In this document: positions 36,396-50,233 of the stretch, one piece after another
Layout: every line of letters starts with the position of its first letter
How positions within the stretch are numbered: the first letter of the stretch is position 1
Assembly: GCA_029204225.1 (NCBI GenBank)
Contig: MU831861.1
Location: forward strand, 1 to 64,000
Origin: Diphasiastrum complanatum
Taxonomy: Eukaryota > Streptophyta > Lycopodiopsida > Lycopodiales > Lycopodiaceae
Reading direction: 5' to 3'
Length of the DNA: 64,000 nt
Position numbers and translations under genes: made by a program
Notes under the pieces: generated by a model
The model's input: only the letters and a program-made list of their open reading frames with translations
Told to the model about the DNA's origin: nothing
Database searches by the model: none

Positions 36396-39300
36396 GCATG
36401 GGAGAAATGGCGCAGCCAGGTTGCTAAACTGGATAACAGCATGTTCTGGAGTGAGTGCAATCACCATGGAACCCTTTTGGGACTGAAGAAGTTGTTGCAG
36501 ATTTTACTTGGAAATGTGGATGCCCTCATAACAGCTACTTGTCATTGGATCGAGCTACTTGTGGCCCATTTTCTTTACATTGTACCCTTTTCCATGGTAA
36601 ATAATACATATATCTCCATTGAACAGAATGGTTTTCAATGTTCATATTATATTTACAGATTGATTTCATTGATGATTAAAAATTTAAAATGATGGTTCGA
36701 TATTTTTCTTCTGCGTTTGCTAACATATGTTCATAGTTACACTATCAGTTATATCATGCATCTATCTATGGCAGGTTGCAGGAGAAATCTTAAGTATTGC
36801 GAGGAAGTGCAAACAGTTGAAGCATGTGTCCGGTAATGAAAACTTGAGGGAGTTGCTGCTTGCAATAATATCAAATGACACAGAGGTTGATAGCAGCTCA
36901 GAAAATTCATTGCAAAGTTTATTTTCGGTTGTTGTTTATGTGCATAGAGACACTTACATGACCACAAGTATTTATCAAAAAAGGACTATCTGTTCCTACA
37001 CAAATTCTTAGGGCTTTTTTACACACAAGTAGAATAAGCAGAAGATCAGAAGTTCTCCCTCTGTAGAGCAGACCCATCCATAAGAGCTTGCAAATAGTTT
37101 TTAATCATAAGACTAGGGCAAGTGTATAAATAATCAAGTGCTACAGATGGTCCAACTTCAAAGGCCGCCATTATAACCAAGTAAAGACACAAGTCTCTGG
37201 ATTCTGGTCTACTGAGCTCTACTCTCTACTCAATGCTCGTGTATTGCACTGCCAGTGGATGAAATTCAACCTTTGATCTTATGCTTGGATACAGAACATG
37301 AAGTCATTAGAAATGTCTATAAATGTTCCTTCGGTTTAAAAGAGTGTGCAGATCTTACATTGATGTATCATGTAAATAATGTTTATTTTAGATTGTACTT
37401 GTTGTTCAAGTGGCAGCTAAGTTGCTTCTATTTAACGAAGTTTTCTGTATGTCTTGTTGACAAGCAGATTGTTCTTGCTGAATGCTCACAACTTTTTGGC
37501 CCATGGTGAGCACAAATCACATATTGGGGTATATTTTGTGATAAAGTGATTTTGTAAGTGTGTGATTTTGGAAGATAGTTGTAAGTGTCTTGGAGTTTTT
37601 GCAGTTGTGTTAAAGAGGTTTCAGTCTCATGTTACGTCCCATTAAATACTTGTATAGGCATTGCATGCTCATGTGATTCTTGTTTTCTCTATGCGCCTTA
37701 AAGGATGATGGCACATGTTGTGGAACTTTTAACGGCCAAGAGCACCCATGCTCAGGCTCTATTACTGGAAGAGAGGTCCGCCCTTGGTAGCATAAGTTTG
37801 GAGGAACTTCATCGAGTTATTTATGCACAAGTTCTTTCATCCCATCATTTAACTTGGCAGGTAGTTTCCCTTTTTAACCCTTTTGTAATGCTACTACTTC
37901 ATATCTGATCATGCTTAAGGATGTTCTGCAGGTAATTTTAATTAGAACGCAACTATTCTTGGTTTTCTGTATCTGCCGATACTTCAGTAAAGTCCACATA
38001 TTGATGGCTTCTTAAGAAATTCTTGACATTTTGACATCGTCTTTAGGTTATGCTGATCATAGCTGAACAATTCATATTGGATGAACTCATGATAATAAAA
38101 AGAGGACAAATTGTGATGGAGTTGATTATAGTACAGGCGATTTTAGTTGTACAGTTAGTTTTGGGCACTTCACGATCTTGATACCAACACATGACAACAC
38201 CGATATGACGTGACAGCACATCCCTTGATATCAATATGACACAGCATCTATAGATTTCAAGGTCACAGCTTCACACATGAGAGCTTAAATTGAGTAATAC
38301 AAAACAATCTGCAGTGTCAGTTTGCAAAATATCCAATGGCTGTCATCTCTAGTGTTAAGAGATTATTTTGGGGCTACTTCCAAGTTCCTGGTAAGCCTAG
38401 GATGTGCCTCTGTATCCCCATGTACAATGAATCAGATCTTTTTGGAGAAATTGCAGAGGCTGTTGTTGTGATTGATGTGAGAGCTTAAATTGAGTAATAC
38501 AAAACAATTTGCAGTGTAAGTAGATCATTCTGGGGCTACTTCTTGGTAGCCCTAGGATGTGTCTCTGTATCCCCATATACAATGAATCAGGTGTTTGCTG
38601 AGGAAATGGGGAGGAGGGTGTTTGTGATTCTGTGCCCTTTGTTCTTAATGTCATTGGCAACCAACTGGCAACATGAAATTGATAAAAGTTATTTCAGCCA
38701 AGGATTGTGCCCTAATTACATGTCCATAATTATCACATTTGCGCTTTTATATTTGTTTTTATATGATATGCTGAGCATTTTCTTCTTTTACTTACTACAT
38801 GAATGTTGCACTTGCTTCTGAGGAATATTGCGAGCTTGATGAATGCCCTTTTAATGGTCGCTTGTTCTTCCAATGCAGCTGTCCCCTACATACTTGGCAA
38901 GTTGTCCAAAACAAGGTTGTGGCTTGCTTGAGAACGTGCTACTTAAGCAGCCGGTCTCTGGAAATAGTCGACTGTTTTTAAAGGTACACAGTTCTCCTCA
39001 TGGCAGCAAAGGGGCACAGAAGCTGCCATATTTTCTGCCAGAATTACTATTTAAGAACATTTTAATTCAATTTTTGACGTTGGAATTTCCCAACAGAGTG
39101 CATCTGATATAATCTCTCTCCTTATGCAGGTTTTGGATATTTCTCGACTTTATGACCTTGGAGTTGTTGGAACGGCCCTCAGCAGGGTATTACCATGACT
39201 ACACATACTGTGGGAATAAAGTGAACATGATTTTGATTTTAATTTCAGAATGTGCCATAGTTAAATGAGCTTCTTTTGCTTTCTAGAGACGACCCTGATG

Positions 39301-41534
39301 TTTGGAGGAAGGAGACAGTCTAGCATAAATCACCACTGCCATTATAGTGTCTTCACATTATTTTTCTCTAGGTTGTTGGCATCCACAACTGGAAACATGG
39401 TAGAAGGGGGACTGGAATAATGTGGCTGCAGCAGGCTCGTGATGATCTAAGACTGGCTGCTATCGCTAATCAGCTAGCAGATTCAGTGACAACATTCAGG
39501 ACTGATGATATTGAAAGCTTTCAGGTGCTTTGGATCACTACATTATATAGTTGTCCCAAAAACCTTAGCAGAATTCAGTATACAATGCTGAGTATCATTT
39601 TATATTGCCAAGTTCAAAGGAAAATTGTAATCTGAGCAGCTGCTCACTTTCATGGTACATTTAGCCACACTCTTTGGCATAGCAGCGTTTACCCCTAAGA
39701 TTACTTTCTATGGTTGAGGGATTGTTCAGTATCCTTATTGTCTCCTTTGGGTTTCCTTTTTTGTACAAGTTTGTATCACATAGTAATACTTTGATAGTTT
39801 CCAACATTGAGGGGAAAACTTAATCTTCTGGAGGCATATTGTAGTGGTTTGTTGAAGTTTATCAGTAAAACTGGCATGTTAAGATCTTCAAGAGACCTCG
39901 ATAGAGTTTTCACATTCTGGACATTTAAATCATGTAAGTTATTTCATCAAAAAAATGTACAACTGAATTGTGACTTGTTGAATCTAGGTTAGAATATCCT
40001 CATTTTAAAAACGAAAAATCTTAGTGGTAGCACTGAATTATGGCTAGTGTATTAACTCTTGCACATTTAGTGAAAGGCAATACTATATAAAACCATAGAA
40101 CTTCGCACATTGTGAGGTTTAGGTGCTCAAAGTTTTTGTCTTAAGGAATCTGAATCACATCAGTTTGCTATAACTCCAGTGTTAACTTGAGTCAAAGTCT
40201 CTCGTATTCCAAGTTAAATGTCCAAAAAATAGTTCAATCATTACTTGTTTCTACATACAACCATGTGGTGGTCTATCATTAGTGAACATGCACGGTAAAT
40301 CTAGACACATGCACGTTTCATAATGTTTACAAATAGTTTGGGGCTTAGTCCGATAAGCTGATCGACCGCTACTAAAAAGAAATGGCTAATTGCAGCATTT
40401 GGAGGGTTTATTAGATCTTCTTGATTCGGAAGTACGTTCTGCTCAAGGACTTTCTTTCCTCCACAGGTGGGTGGTTTGAGTTGATTTCTTTGGTATCGTT
40501 CTCTTTATAACACTATCCTTCTTAAGGGTCCTCTTCAGGGTTTAGGGTTTAGGGTCACATGACTCAGAAGCATCGGTTGGTGTGTACTGCAATAGATGTC
40601 TCTTGATCACTCAATATAAAGTAACTTTCTCATGGAATTAGAGCTTTTTGTTGGATAGTATACATACATCTGTAAGGGATCTTTTCCTTGCATGCAGATA
40701 CAGGGATTTCAAGAATTCACTGCATGAAATCAGGGAGTATCGTTCTAGTGATCTCTGTAATCCCAAAGTAACAGTAGCAGGAAGACATGCTGCAGATTGC
40801 TTGTTACAAGTAAGGTCTTTGCATTGTTACTTTATCTTGTACTCATCTTCTATCTACTTACCTTGACTTGTTCACCTTTTTCTCTAGGATTTTTGTGGTC
40901 TCGAATATCAAAAGTGCTCATCAAATGCTTTATGGTTTTCATATTTTTCAGCTTTTGAAACCAGGGGCATCTCCACTACGATTCTGGCTTAGTATCCTAC
41001 ATGACTCAGTATGTACTACGCTCCTTCATTCCTTCAGCCAAAACTTCATTTCGCATCTGATTACATTATTCAAAGTCGCAATCTGATTAATAATGTACAT
41101 CTCATTAGTTGTCTTGGTTTAGGGATAGGCACGTAGCTCGTTACATACCTCTGTTCCATGTTGCTCCATGTCGCTATAGGCATGAACATATGTAGCTACA
41201 TGGAGCACATCCTATACGTGTCTTAATTTCATCATACACAAAATGGCTATTTCATTATTGTAATGCACGGGTTTTTAGAATTCAGGGTCTTTTGTTATTT
41301 ATAAACTCAAGTTTACATGTGCAGGTTGACTTGTTGGAGTGGCCACAGCAAGTGCTTTTAAACGAAGTGGAGACAACTACTCTGATGACCTATTTACAGG
41401 AGCTTAAATTGGCTGAAGCCAGGGGAGATGTGGAAGCTGTGAATGCCTTGTCATCAGAACAGGCAAAGCAACAACTGGATAGGGTAAGGCTTGCTCTGGC
41501 TTTGAATCTGGGTAGAGCTATTTTGCAAAGTTGA
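36396..41534 (+). CDS. NUP85: Nucleoporin NUP85, C-terminal part (5' exons missing)
   Basis: Scaffold nucleoporin of the Y (Nup107-160) complex at the nuclear pore, an alpha-helical ACE1 protein. Eleven exons: 36396-36596, 36775-36885, 37468-37505, 37704-37860, 38879-38983, 39130-39186, 39372-39524, 40396-40466, 40698-40809, 40952-41008 and 41325-41534, all with GT-AG borders and a continuous frame; 423 residues to the stop. Family-typical stretches are AWEKWRSQVAKLDNSMFW, ATCHWIELLVAHFLY, VLAECSQLFGPWMMAHVVEL, SLEELHRVIYAQVLSSH, YDLGVV...IHNWKHGRRGTG, LQQARDDLRLAAIA and LALALNLGRAIL. Plant NUP85 is about 700 residues, so roughly the first 280-300, including the blade that completes the Seh1 propeller, are absent. 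No upstream exon was found between the block edge at 27899 and 36395; a broken Gypsy lies there. It is either a captured fragment or a gene with distant 5' exons. Confidence 0.9.
38279..38593. repeat. Imperfect 200-bp tandem duplication in a NUP85 intron
   Basis: GAGAGCTTAAATTGAGTAAT begins units at 38279 and 38479. Later parts (GGGGCTACTTC, CTCTGTATCCCCAT, ACAATGAATCAG) also repeat, with diverged bases and small gaps. Confidence 0.8.
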
Positions 41535-42815
41535 AGCTTAAGTGATTCATACCACTTCAGCACGCAAGCTACAATCAGCGGAACCAGGTTGGCAAAGTTT
41601 CTACTCCACAACCAGAAAGAATCCTTCAGCCAGAAGACGTTGAGATTTAGGAATGTCTTCAGCATTGCGAAGGGTTTTGTGCAATATATGTTGGTGGGCA
41701 CTCAACACATCAAATGTATTTGATCTTTATGGGTTTTTGTAGTTTCAGATTTTTGGCTGGTCCCTTAGGCTAACCCAAAGAAGCATTAATGTGTAACTCG
41801 GAGATTTCAAATCTGCAACAGCTGTATTTCGTGCTGAGAACTTCAAATATGTTGATGTGACATAGGCAATACAGGTGACTTCCATAGATGGTGTGCTGGT
41901 TTATAGTGCTTAGTTCTTGTCCACTCAGGCTCAAATCCTTACCCGTGCTTGGGCCGACACCCAGGCCAATGGCCTGTTAAAGATTTAAAAAATATGGGTG
42001 ACTTAGTGTAAAGTTTATGCACTCCACATTAAGTGAATGACCTGGTGTTTGTGGTTAATTAAAAGTCCTACTAATGCACTTATTAGACCCATAGATGTGC
42101 CAAACCAAACGAGGAAATTTTGTACATGTTTTAATTACTCAAATGAGCTGGCAGCCCTATTAAGTATTCTTGAAATAGCAAGTTATGGTTTTGTCACTTG
42201 CATTGGTGTCTGATTGGCATGATGATAAACTGACACTATACCATTAAATTGAAGTTTAAACTTTGAAGGTTGTTCTATAAAGCACCCTTCCCATTGTGCA
42301 ATTTTAGCAGAAGTAAAACACAAGAATGATGTGCATCCCAAACATCAGAAACAAGTCATTTAGGTTAATAATTGCAGTTACACTTTGTGGACTAGCTTAT
42401 TGTAGGTCATAGCTGCAGCCGGCGGTCTGGATCATGCCAAAAATGCGATTTTCCGATTTTTTAAGTTTTTGAAAGTGGGTGTCAATGCGTGAAAAATGGG
42501 TTATTGTCTGTGTTCCCTTTTTGTGTCTAATATTGATAGTCCAAGAAGTCTCCAGAATGGATCCGGACGATGTTTTGAAACGCAGATGCAGCGAATCACA
42601 TTCTGTTGTATCTATGGTTTAGGTTATCTGAATACCTAAGTTATTCGTAAATGTAGGCACAAAAATTGTGGTTTGCTCGGTCTGATTTTGGTACTAGAGT
42701 GACCTTACACTTTATCAACATTGAAAATGTCCCAACGTGAGTTGATTTTCAAATAAAGGTAGTGTATTTGTTTTTGGCAATATTACATTCCATTTCATCA
42801 AATGTATCCTATATG
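41535..42815. other. 3' flank of NUP85; no other gene
   Basis: Downstream of the NUP85 stop. No motif or repeat was recognised. Confidence 0.4.
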
Positions 42816-43281
42816 CATAGAATCAATCAACCGTGGGCGGTTCACCACGGTTCTGAGAACCGTACAGTGAACCGTACAGTTCTCAGAAATTTTATCCTGG
42901 AACTGAGGTGAACCGTACAGGTAATTAATTAATTAATTAATTAATTAATTTTTTTTTTGTCCCACCCCCAAAAATAGCCCAAAAAATGCCAGAAAAATAT
43001 CAGAAAAATGCCAAACAGTGCTCTCTGGAAGCAGGTCAGTACTGTGATGTTTTTCATAGTGAAACAGGTCAGTACTGTGATGTTCTAACAGTCATGACTC
43101 CTACTTCTCATGTTCGTTGACGACTCCTTGATCTTCACTTTTATAAAAGAAAAACACAAAAAAACAGTACATACTAAAAAGGGGGGGAATTAATTAATTA
43201 ATTATTTAGATGAACCGTATCACGGTTCAAGGAACCGTGGTACGGTTCCTTACACGGTTCCCAGGAACCGTGGGTTCTCTG
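42816..43281. mobile_element. Non-autonomous hAT-like element (466 bp)
   Basis: Flanked by the 8-base duplication CCTATATG (42808-42815 and 43282-43289). The ends are imperfect terminal inverted repeats: CATAGAATC on the left and CAGAGAACC on the right, complementary strand. Subterminal ACCGTG/ACCGTA repeats lie in opposite orientation, and a (TTAA)n run lies on each side of the core. It has no coding capacity. The 8-bp duplication and TIR form fit the hAT superfamily. Confidence 0.75.
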
Positions 43282-43289
43282 CCTATATG

Positions 43290-44725
43290 GAAGAGATCAT
43301 TATTGAGAACACAGGATATCTGATGACTATATTTGAAGACATCCTATATGGTCGATGAAAAAGTAGTATCTGAATGTAACTTGGAAGTAACTGTGAAAAT
43401 GGTATGGTTTTGGAAACTTCCAATTTATGTTCTTGGTTGTGTTCATCACAATGATTACAAATAGGCTTGTAGTGGTCTTATAGAATGTGTATTGATGCTG
43501 TGGCATGTATCCTAAACTTAGGCACACGTGCTAGTTCTAGCAGGACCTGTCTTAGAATTAATAATTGTTGATTACAACCTGTCGAGGCTTTATGTGTTTT
43601 TGCTTTTCACCCTTCAGTGATATGTATGCATTGTTGTTTGTAAAAGTGAAGCATTAGGTACATGTCCTCATGCACAGTAAACCCTACTCCAAGGGTTGGC
43701 TAACTACATGTCAGAGATAGTAAAAGGAAAGAGAATTGGGAGCATGTGCTTATGGACAGAAAATCCTACTTAAAGTGATGATGGTAGATTTGTTTAGTGT
43801 ATGTTAACTGAGGAAATGATTTCAGGTTTTTCACAATCAGATCAAAACAATCAAATGGAAAAGAGAGTTATGGGATATTTGACGCGTCTTCTGATTTTAT
43901 TCTTGAATTGATAATTTGCCACTCAAATTGGGGGTTGAGGAAAGAGGGGATGATGACCAACAGTAACAAGCATTGGGAGCTTGCTATGTCCATGCTTATA
44001 GGTCTGGATGAGAAATGCAAGGTAAGAGTAGAGCAATGTTCTTGGACTTTGAAATCTGCGAGTCAAATTGGTCACTTTACATTGGTTCAGATTGGATCTA
44101 AAGAAATCTTACTAGGAAATAGGCTTTAGGGTATTTTAAAAATGTTATCTCAATGCTCAATATGTGCTACAACCAAAAGATAAGAGCTGATTTAGGATGC
44201 AAACTACAATAATGCAATCCAACTAACTCGGGTCCTCAATATTTGAATTGTGATTCTTAATTAGATAGACAATGTGGCTTCAATGCCCTATCAAAATGGG
44301 GTAAATTTTCAATGATCAAACTTATCATTTATCAAGGATTAGTCAAAAGGTTAAACAATCATCACATACATTCTAATCACCATCTAGTTATTAGTGCTTG
44401 CTATTTGATGATGAAAATTTTCAATAATTAAATACCAATTAATGATTATTGAACCAATTTTTATAGATTCCAAAAATTGAAATGGATTAAATATAGGAGG
44501 GTTGTTGTGCTTTGATTTGTTGAAGATTATATTTGCAATGACATTCTTGAAAAAAAAAAGTGGAATTCAGGTTTTGGTCACATTTTTGTTTCGAATAAAA
44601 TAAATTTATGTTTGGTCAAAGCAGAATCTTGATTTGAAGTAGTGAATCAAAAAGTATTTCCCATACCCATTTTTTAATTAGATTGTTGTAGTAAGATTCC
44701 ATTTGGTGTGCCTATTTTACTTTAC
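43290..44725. other. No gene recognised
   Basis: Right-hand part of the insert between the two blocks. Only short unconvincing frames are present. It ends at the block copy 2 edge with ACTTTAC. Confidence 0.4.
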
Positions 44726-47700
44726 TGGTGGAATAGATAGGTGCATATCTGGTATTGGAAATCCAGATAGAGTTTGTAGATCTCTAGACTATCGGATAAT
44801 GCAGTTAAGGATCTTTTTGATGGAACTAAATATATCTATTTCAACTTTTTTGAACTTTTCCTGTTGGTTTTGAAGAATAAACTTAGGTTATTTGGATTGT
44901 ATTTGAACGAGGTTTCTCGTCCATACTGGGGTGGGTCAATACGTAGTGGTATTCTTAGATGATATTGTTGTCTGCTGTGAAAACTGAAGGAAATGGAGAA
45001 TTCAATAGTTGGAGGTATTTTTCTAGAAATGGTTGAAGATTGGACCCTATATCGGATATAGGATGGTCAGATAGTCTTTTTGATTTTCTGATGGTCGAAT
45101 CTAAAAGCAAAGGACTTTCTTGGAGAGAAAACTGATGGTATGGGACGTCAGGGATTTCAAAGGGAAAATTCTTGTGTGAGAATTATCTGTAGACCAGTGA
45201 GTAGTATTTATATTATTGGTAATGCTAATAGTTGAAACCATTGGTTAATTTTGTTTAGGGTATTTGGAGAGGCTATGAGATATAGATCCGGATCCCTCAA
45301 TGGTATCTCATAAATTTCAAATCATAAACTCTTAAAACATTAGAGGAGTTCTAAATCCAAAAAAGACCCTTTGTAAAGATTCTTTTTATATTTTTTATCA
45401 AATTTTTCTTACACGTGGACCAATCAAAACACTTAAATTTGAGATCTACATAACGTAACTTTTTGAGTCCACAGTTTGATTCCACACTAAAAAGAGCATA
45501 ACTTTTTAGTGGCAAGTCCGAATTTAGCGAAGTTTGGTGCATTGGAAAGCACTCAACAAGGGCTTTCCAATGATATGTTAGATGACATACTTCTGAGCTA
45601 CGACTAAAAAATTATGGCAATTCAAAAGTATTAGTGTTATAATATTTTAATAATACAAAAGAAATCCTGCACGAATTCTTAAATGTCTTTTTGGAGCTCA
45701 AAACTCCTCTAATGGCTATTTATCTTTTAATTTAAACCTCTACTTTTTAGAAATTTCTTAAATACAAGACAATGGGATTGAGATTCATATAATTCCTTCC
45801 AGTGTAGAACTATGTTCTGAAGGACTGTTTAAGTTATATGAATTTCTGCTTCCATTTTAGTTTTGTGAATATAGCTCAGAATCAATTGATGTTTCAACTG
45901 ATTAAGTGGAATCTAGACTTTCTAAGCCCAAATGATTATCTCTATTTGATAGTTGATTATTGAGAGTAATGTTTCTATCACTCGGAATAAGATATTTTAT
46001 AATTTTGAGGAAAAAGTCTAGTTTGTAATAGTATTGGATACGTATTACTGACTTTTTCGGATCTTTGATATCTTATACGTTGTCTCCTGAGAAATTTTTA
46101 ATCGAAATTATGAAATTTCTTTTAAAAGGGAGAGAAGAAAATGATAGGAATAAGACTTTCATGGAATCAGCCAGTTGCATAGATTTCTTTGGTGGAATCC
46201 AGTTCAATGTGCAATGGTGGAACTATCTAGTGGAATAGAGCAAATCTCTAGCGATTGTTTTGAATAATATGGAACTAGAGTAGTTTTAGGGATTTTGAGC
46301 CGTGAGATATTTATGAGTACGGGAAGTAGTGGTAAAGTTTAAATTAAGGTTCACTGATTGGCTACCAACTACCATTTATTATGGATTGGATTAGTGGAAT
46401 AAAGCTTTAATCTTAACCTTTTGTCCAAAGGTGTCTGTATAATATAACCTAATCTTGGTTTGTACACTAAGATCTGAAGTAGGTTGATTGATAGAAGGAA
46501 TTTTGTTGGTAAACGTATGATGGTTGGAAAACTTGTGATGTGGAATTATTCACTTCAGAGATTTTCCAGATATGTTATTTACTCAAGAGAAATAGAATCT
46601 TAGATGAGTTACAAGATTCTCAATGTAGATATATGAGTACCATATGCGGATTTTGGAGAAATCTGCCAGATATGGACATATGTGTTTATGTATTGGGTCA
46701 TAGTGAGATTTTTCTCATATGTGCATAATTAATCTTGTTTGGATCTACTATGTATTCCTGGTTACTAAGGTTATTTGGTGCACTTAACCTAGTCATTGAA
46801 CATAGACCTATGATCAAGTATTGTGCAGTGACAATTACTTGTAGAGTTAACAGATCTGTTCTGATAGATCTATAGGTTAACTTAAAAGTGATTTGGATAT
46901 GGATCTAAATGTGGTGTTGTACATGTACAATTAAGATCTGCACCTGGACATTTAAGATTTCTTAATCATGGGCAATTAACTTAAATAGTTGATTTCCTCT
47001 TGTGAAAGTTAATTGGTAAAAACGGACAGTGTGAAGAGAATTCACCAAAAACTATTTGTTTTGTGTGTATTGCTTGTAAGACACATAATTTATGAGTCAT
47101 TTGGATTCATCAGGGAATTGTGTGCATAGGATACTGAATTCTTGGATGAGTATATCTCAGTTTAGAAATAAACTTGATTCATTAGTGATAGTATCACTGT
47201 GAGCTCAATTGGTTACTGGATCCTAATGGTTCCAAGAATGGTAAATTGGATTTTGGGACTTCAGCATAACTTTGTATTCTCTAGATGCTATTCTAAGAGA
47301 TCGTATAAAGTTTATATTCTTAAAGACGAATGTTATAAAGGTCTTAAATTTCTATTTGGAACTCATAATTTGATTAAGAATCGGTTCGGAAGAATATTCT
47401 TAAAATCCAATGATTTTTCTTGTGGAAAAGATTTCAGAATGATTCTTATATTTCCTGAGTGGTATTTTGTGCATATACTCCAGTATCTTTCAGTGATTAA
47501 GTATGGTTTTAGAATCTTGAGAATTATGATTGACGAGTCATAAGATTCTAAATGTTTATGATTGACAGATCATAAATTGATACTTAAAGGTCATTTGAAG
47601 ATTATAAGAAAATGTGAGGATTCTTAAGATAATGAGTAATTATTGATCAATTGGATGAGTTAAGGATTTAGATCTGCTGGTTGAACTCTAAATTTCTTTA

Positions 47701-48804
47701 CTCCCGTACATACTTGAGATTGTGTGGATCTGATCACAGGCATTTTCATTAAGTATTCGCGTACTTATGAGGAATTTGCTTACCTTACAGATTGTAGTCT
47801 ATAAGTGCTTGTGTACAAAAGTTTAGTCTACATCTCCAGATTTATAGGAGACAGATAAATCTATTAAGATACAGATATGTGCTGATTTCTTGCATATGAT
47901 GCTAGAAATGGGGATGTTAACTCATTAGAGTAACTGCAGTACTATGGTTTGAGTTATAATTGTCTAGAAATTAAAATGGAATTTTTTTAGCTTTTGGATT
48001 TGATTTCTGAAATAAGGTAAATCACAGTGTTTCATGTAGATTTTGGGATTACATGAAGGTGATGAACTTTTCTTTTGGATAAGATCAACCCATGGCCATT
48101 TTGAAGATTTATGGCTCAGTGTATCTTGGGGATTTGAGTTTGTATTTATGAGTAGAGGCAAGCAATTGAAAAATTGTTGCATCTCTGAATATTTATTCAG
48201 ATGGAAAGATCAAACTAAGAATAAGGATTCATGGTAAAAATTTGAAAGCTTAAGGAATAGTTTCATGTTTCTTTTTGCCGTTCTGAGGACATAACCTGTT
48301 TAAGGGAGGAAGAATGTTACGACCATATTCAGTTATGGACATGGAATAGTTCTAATATGGTAGACCGGCCCTCCAGTGTTCAAGATTATTGGTCATGCCG
48401 AGATTTAATTCCACATCAAGGCCTGTTGGTGACTAATGACCTTGAGAGGACCCAGACACTCTAATTGAGACATATGGAGTAGTGCATGTATGTGTGATTG
48501 TTATAGGCGGGAGGTATGCATGAAGAGCTGTGATCTATTTATAGTTGACCTGCATGGGGATTGCATGGGTTCATGTACAGGATCCTACTCTCTCTATATA
48601 TTGAGGTAGTGATTATTTCGTCGACGACTTGGTCTAGGTTACCTTTTGAGCTCTTCTCCTCTTGCAATCACATGGCATGGCTTGAGGGCTAGATCCAGGA
48701 GGATTCTGTAGGAGGGATCTAGGATTGGTTGGGTGATTTTGCTCCACAGTCTCTCTTGTGTTTTCCTATCCTCATCTTAGGAGTTTTCCCTAGTGGTCTT
48801 TACA
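44726..48804 (+). mobile_element. 5'-truncated Gypsy element (copy 2)
   Basis: Begins inside the interior 863 bases from the element start, keeps the QYVVVFLDDI reverse-transcriptase motif (about 44937) and the 3' LTR (48315-48804), and is followed by CGCAA. No 5' LTR is present. Confidence 0.9.
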
Positions 48805-49205
48805 CGCAACCTCTCATAAAGGAAAGGAAGTCTTAACCAACTTAGGGCCCGTAATTAGATAACAATCTACAAAGTATATGCTTTTAACATCCTCTTGTGT
48901 TTTGATTGATATTTGGTTGTTAATGCATTTGATGCATAAGCCTACTTCATTGTAGAGCAATGCTCGTCAAAAAATTAATTCATATAATCAAACGAATTGT
49001 TAAAATTGGTATTGTACCTCTCTATTAGATAAATTTGGATAGATTTAGGTTAAGAAAATTTTCTTGTTATTGCCTAAGTGTTGTCAAGTTTTTTACCCTC
49101 TCAAATAGTGATATGAAAAATTGCTTGTTGAGTTTACCCTAGAGTATATATTAAAGGATCTACACTAGACCCAAGGTTCTAAAAATACACACTCAATCTA
49201 GGTAT

Positions 49206-49242
<37 letters not shown>

Positions 49243-49474
49243 AAAACACACACACACACAGCCCACATGAGGTTTTTTTGAGCGAGTTCCTAGTTGAGCA
49301 GTAGGAAGTTGATGCCTCAACTAGCTAGCTCCTAACTATGCAAAAAAGCAGTTGCTAGTTCCTAGTTATGCAGCCACAACCAGGAACTAGATCACAAATT
49401 TACTCCCTGTGAGCAAAAGCCATTTTTCGGTACTAGTTAGCACAACCATGAACTACCTGGTTCATGTGGCCAAG

Positions 49475-49518
<44 letters not shown>

Positions 49519-49714
49519 CCCAATAGCTCACTACATCCCTATTTCTCTCCCATACCAAAAAACCCTAAAAACTAAAAATTTGCACTCTCTCTCTAGAGCT
49601 CCTCTTTTTCACTCTCATGCCATCTCGATTTTATACCCTGATTTTATCTCTCTAGAACTTCTATTTCTAGAAGTTTCTAGAGAGACACAGTGTTCTCTCA
49701 CTTCAACTGCAGCG
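48805..49714. other. Spacer with longer (CT)n/(CA)n runs (copy 2)
   Basis: Counterpart of 18314-19196. The CT/CA runs at about 49207-49259 and the CT run at about 49479-49516 are longer than in copy 1. Confidence 0.6.
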
Positions 49715-49831
49715 ATGGCTTCTAATCCTCCATTGCAGCCTTCTTATCACTCTCCTCCTCCATCGTGCGCATCTACTTCATCTCATTTTATAGAAAGTTT
49801 GTTAAAAAACAGAGGATGTGACGCTTCTTAA
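49715..49831 (+). CDS. Small ORF, 38 aa, unknown (copy 2)
   Basis: Same as 19197-19313 with one residue changed (Leu to Ile). No family recognised. Confidence 0.3.
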   Translation: MASNPPLQPSYHSPPPSCASTSSHFIESLLKNRGCDAS

Positions 49832-50233
49832 ACATCCTACATTCTGCAATAAAAAAATGACGTGACCGATATTGATGTGCTTTTAATGCAGCCCGGGAAC
49901 TGGCCGTTCCAGTCAAAATGGCTGACAGCTGCCTGTAATTCCATTCTAGGGCACACGTGTCCCAGTAATTCCATTCTAGGGCACACGTGGCCGAGTAAAA
50001 TTTCAGAAAACTTTAAGGCTTTTTGTCTAAAACAGCCTTCATTCTTCTCAATTGTGAGAAGAAAGAATTGCTTATGAAGAGAGATTTTATGGGTTTAAGA
50101 TTAGCTCAACAATACATTTTAGGGTTTCTAAGAAAATAAGCTCTTAAGTCAAAGGTCATGAAAGGTTTAGTAAGAATATTTAGAATCACTTTTGTAGGAG
50201 CAATGGTGTAGAGTAGCACGTTTGATCACCCAC

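Noticed and set aside
38279..38593. Direct repeats as a CRISPR-like array
   Set aside because: Only two long imperfect units in a plant intron; no short regular repeats with unique spacers anywhere in the window.
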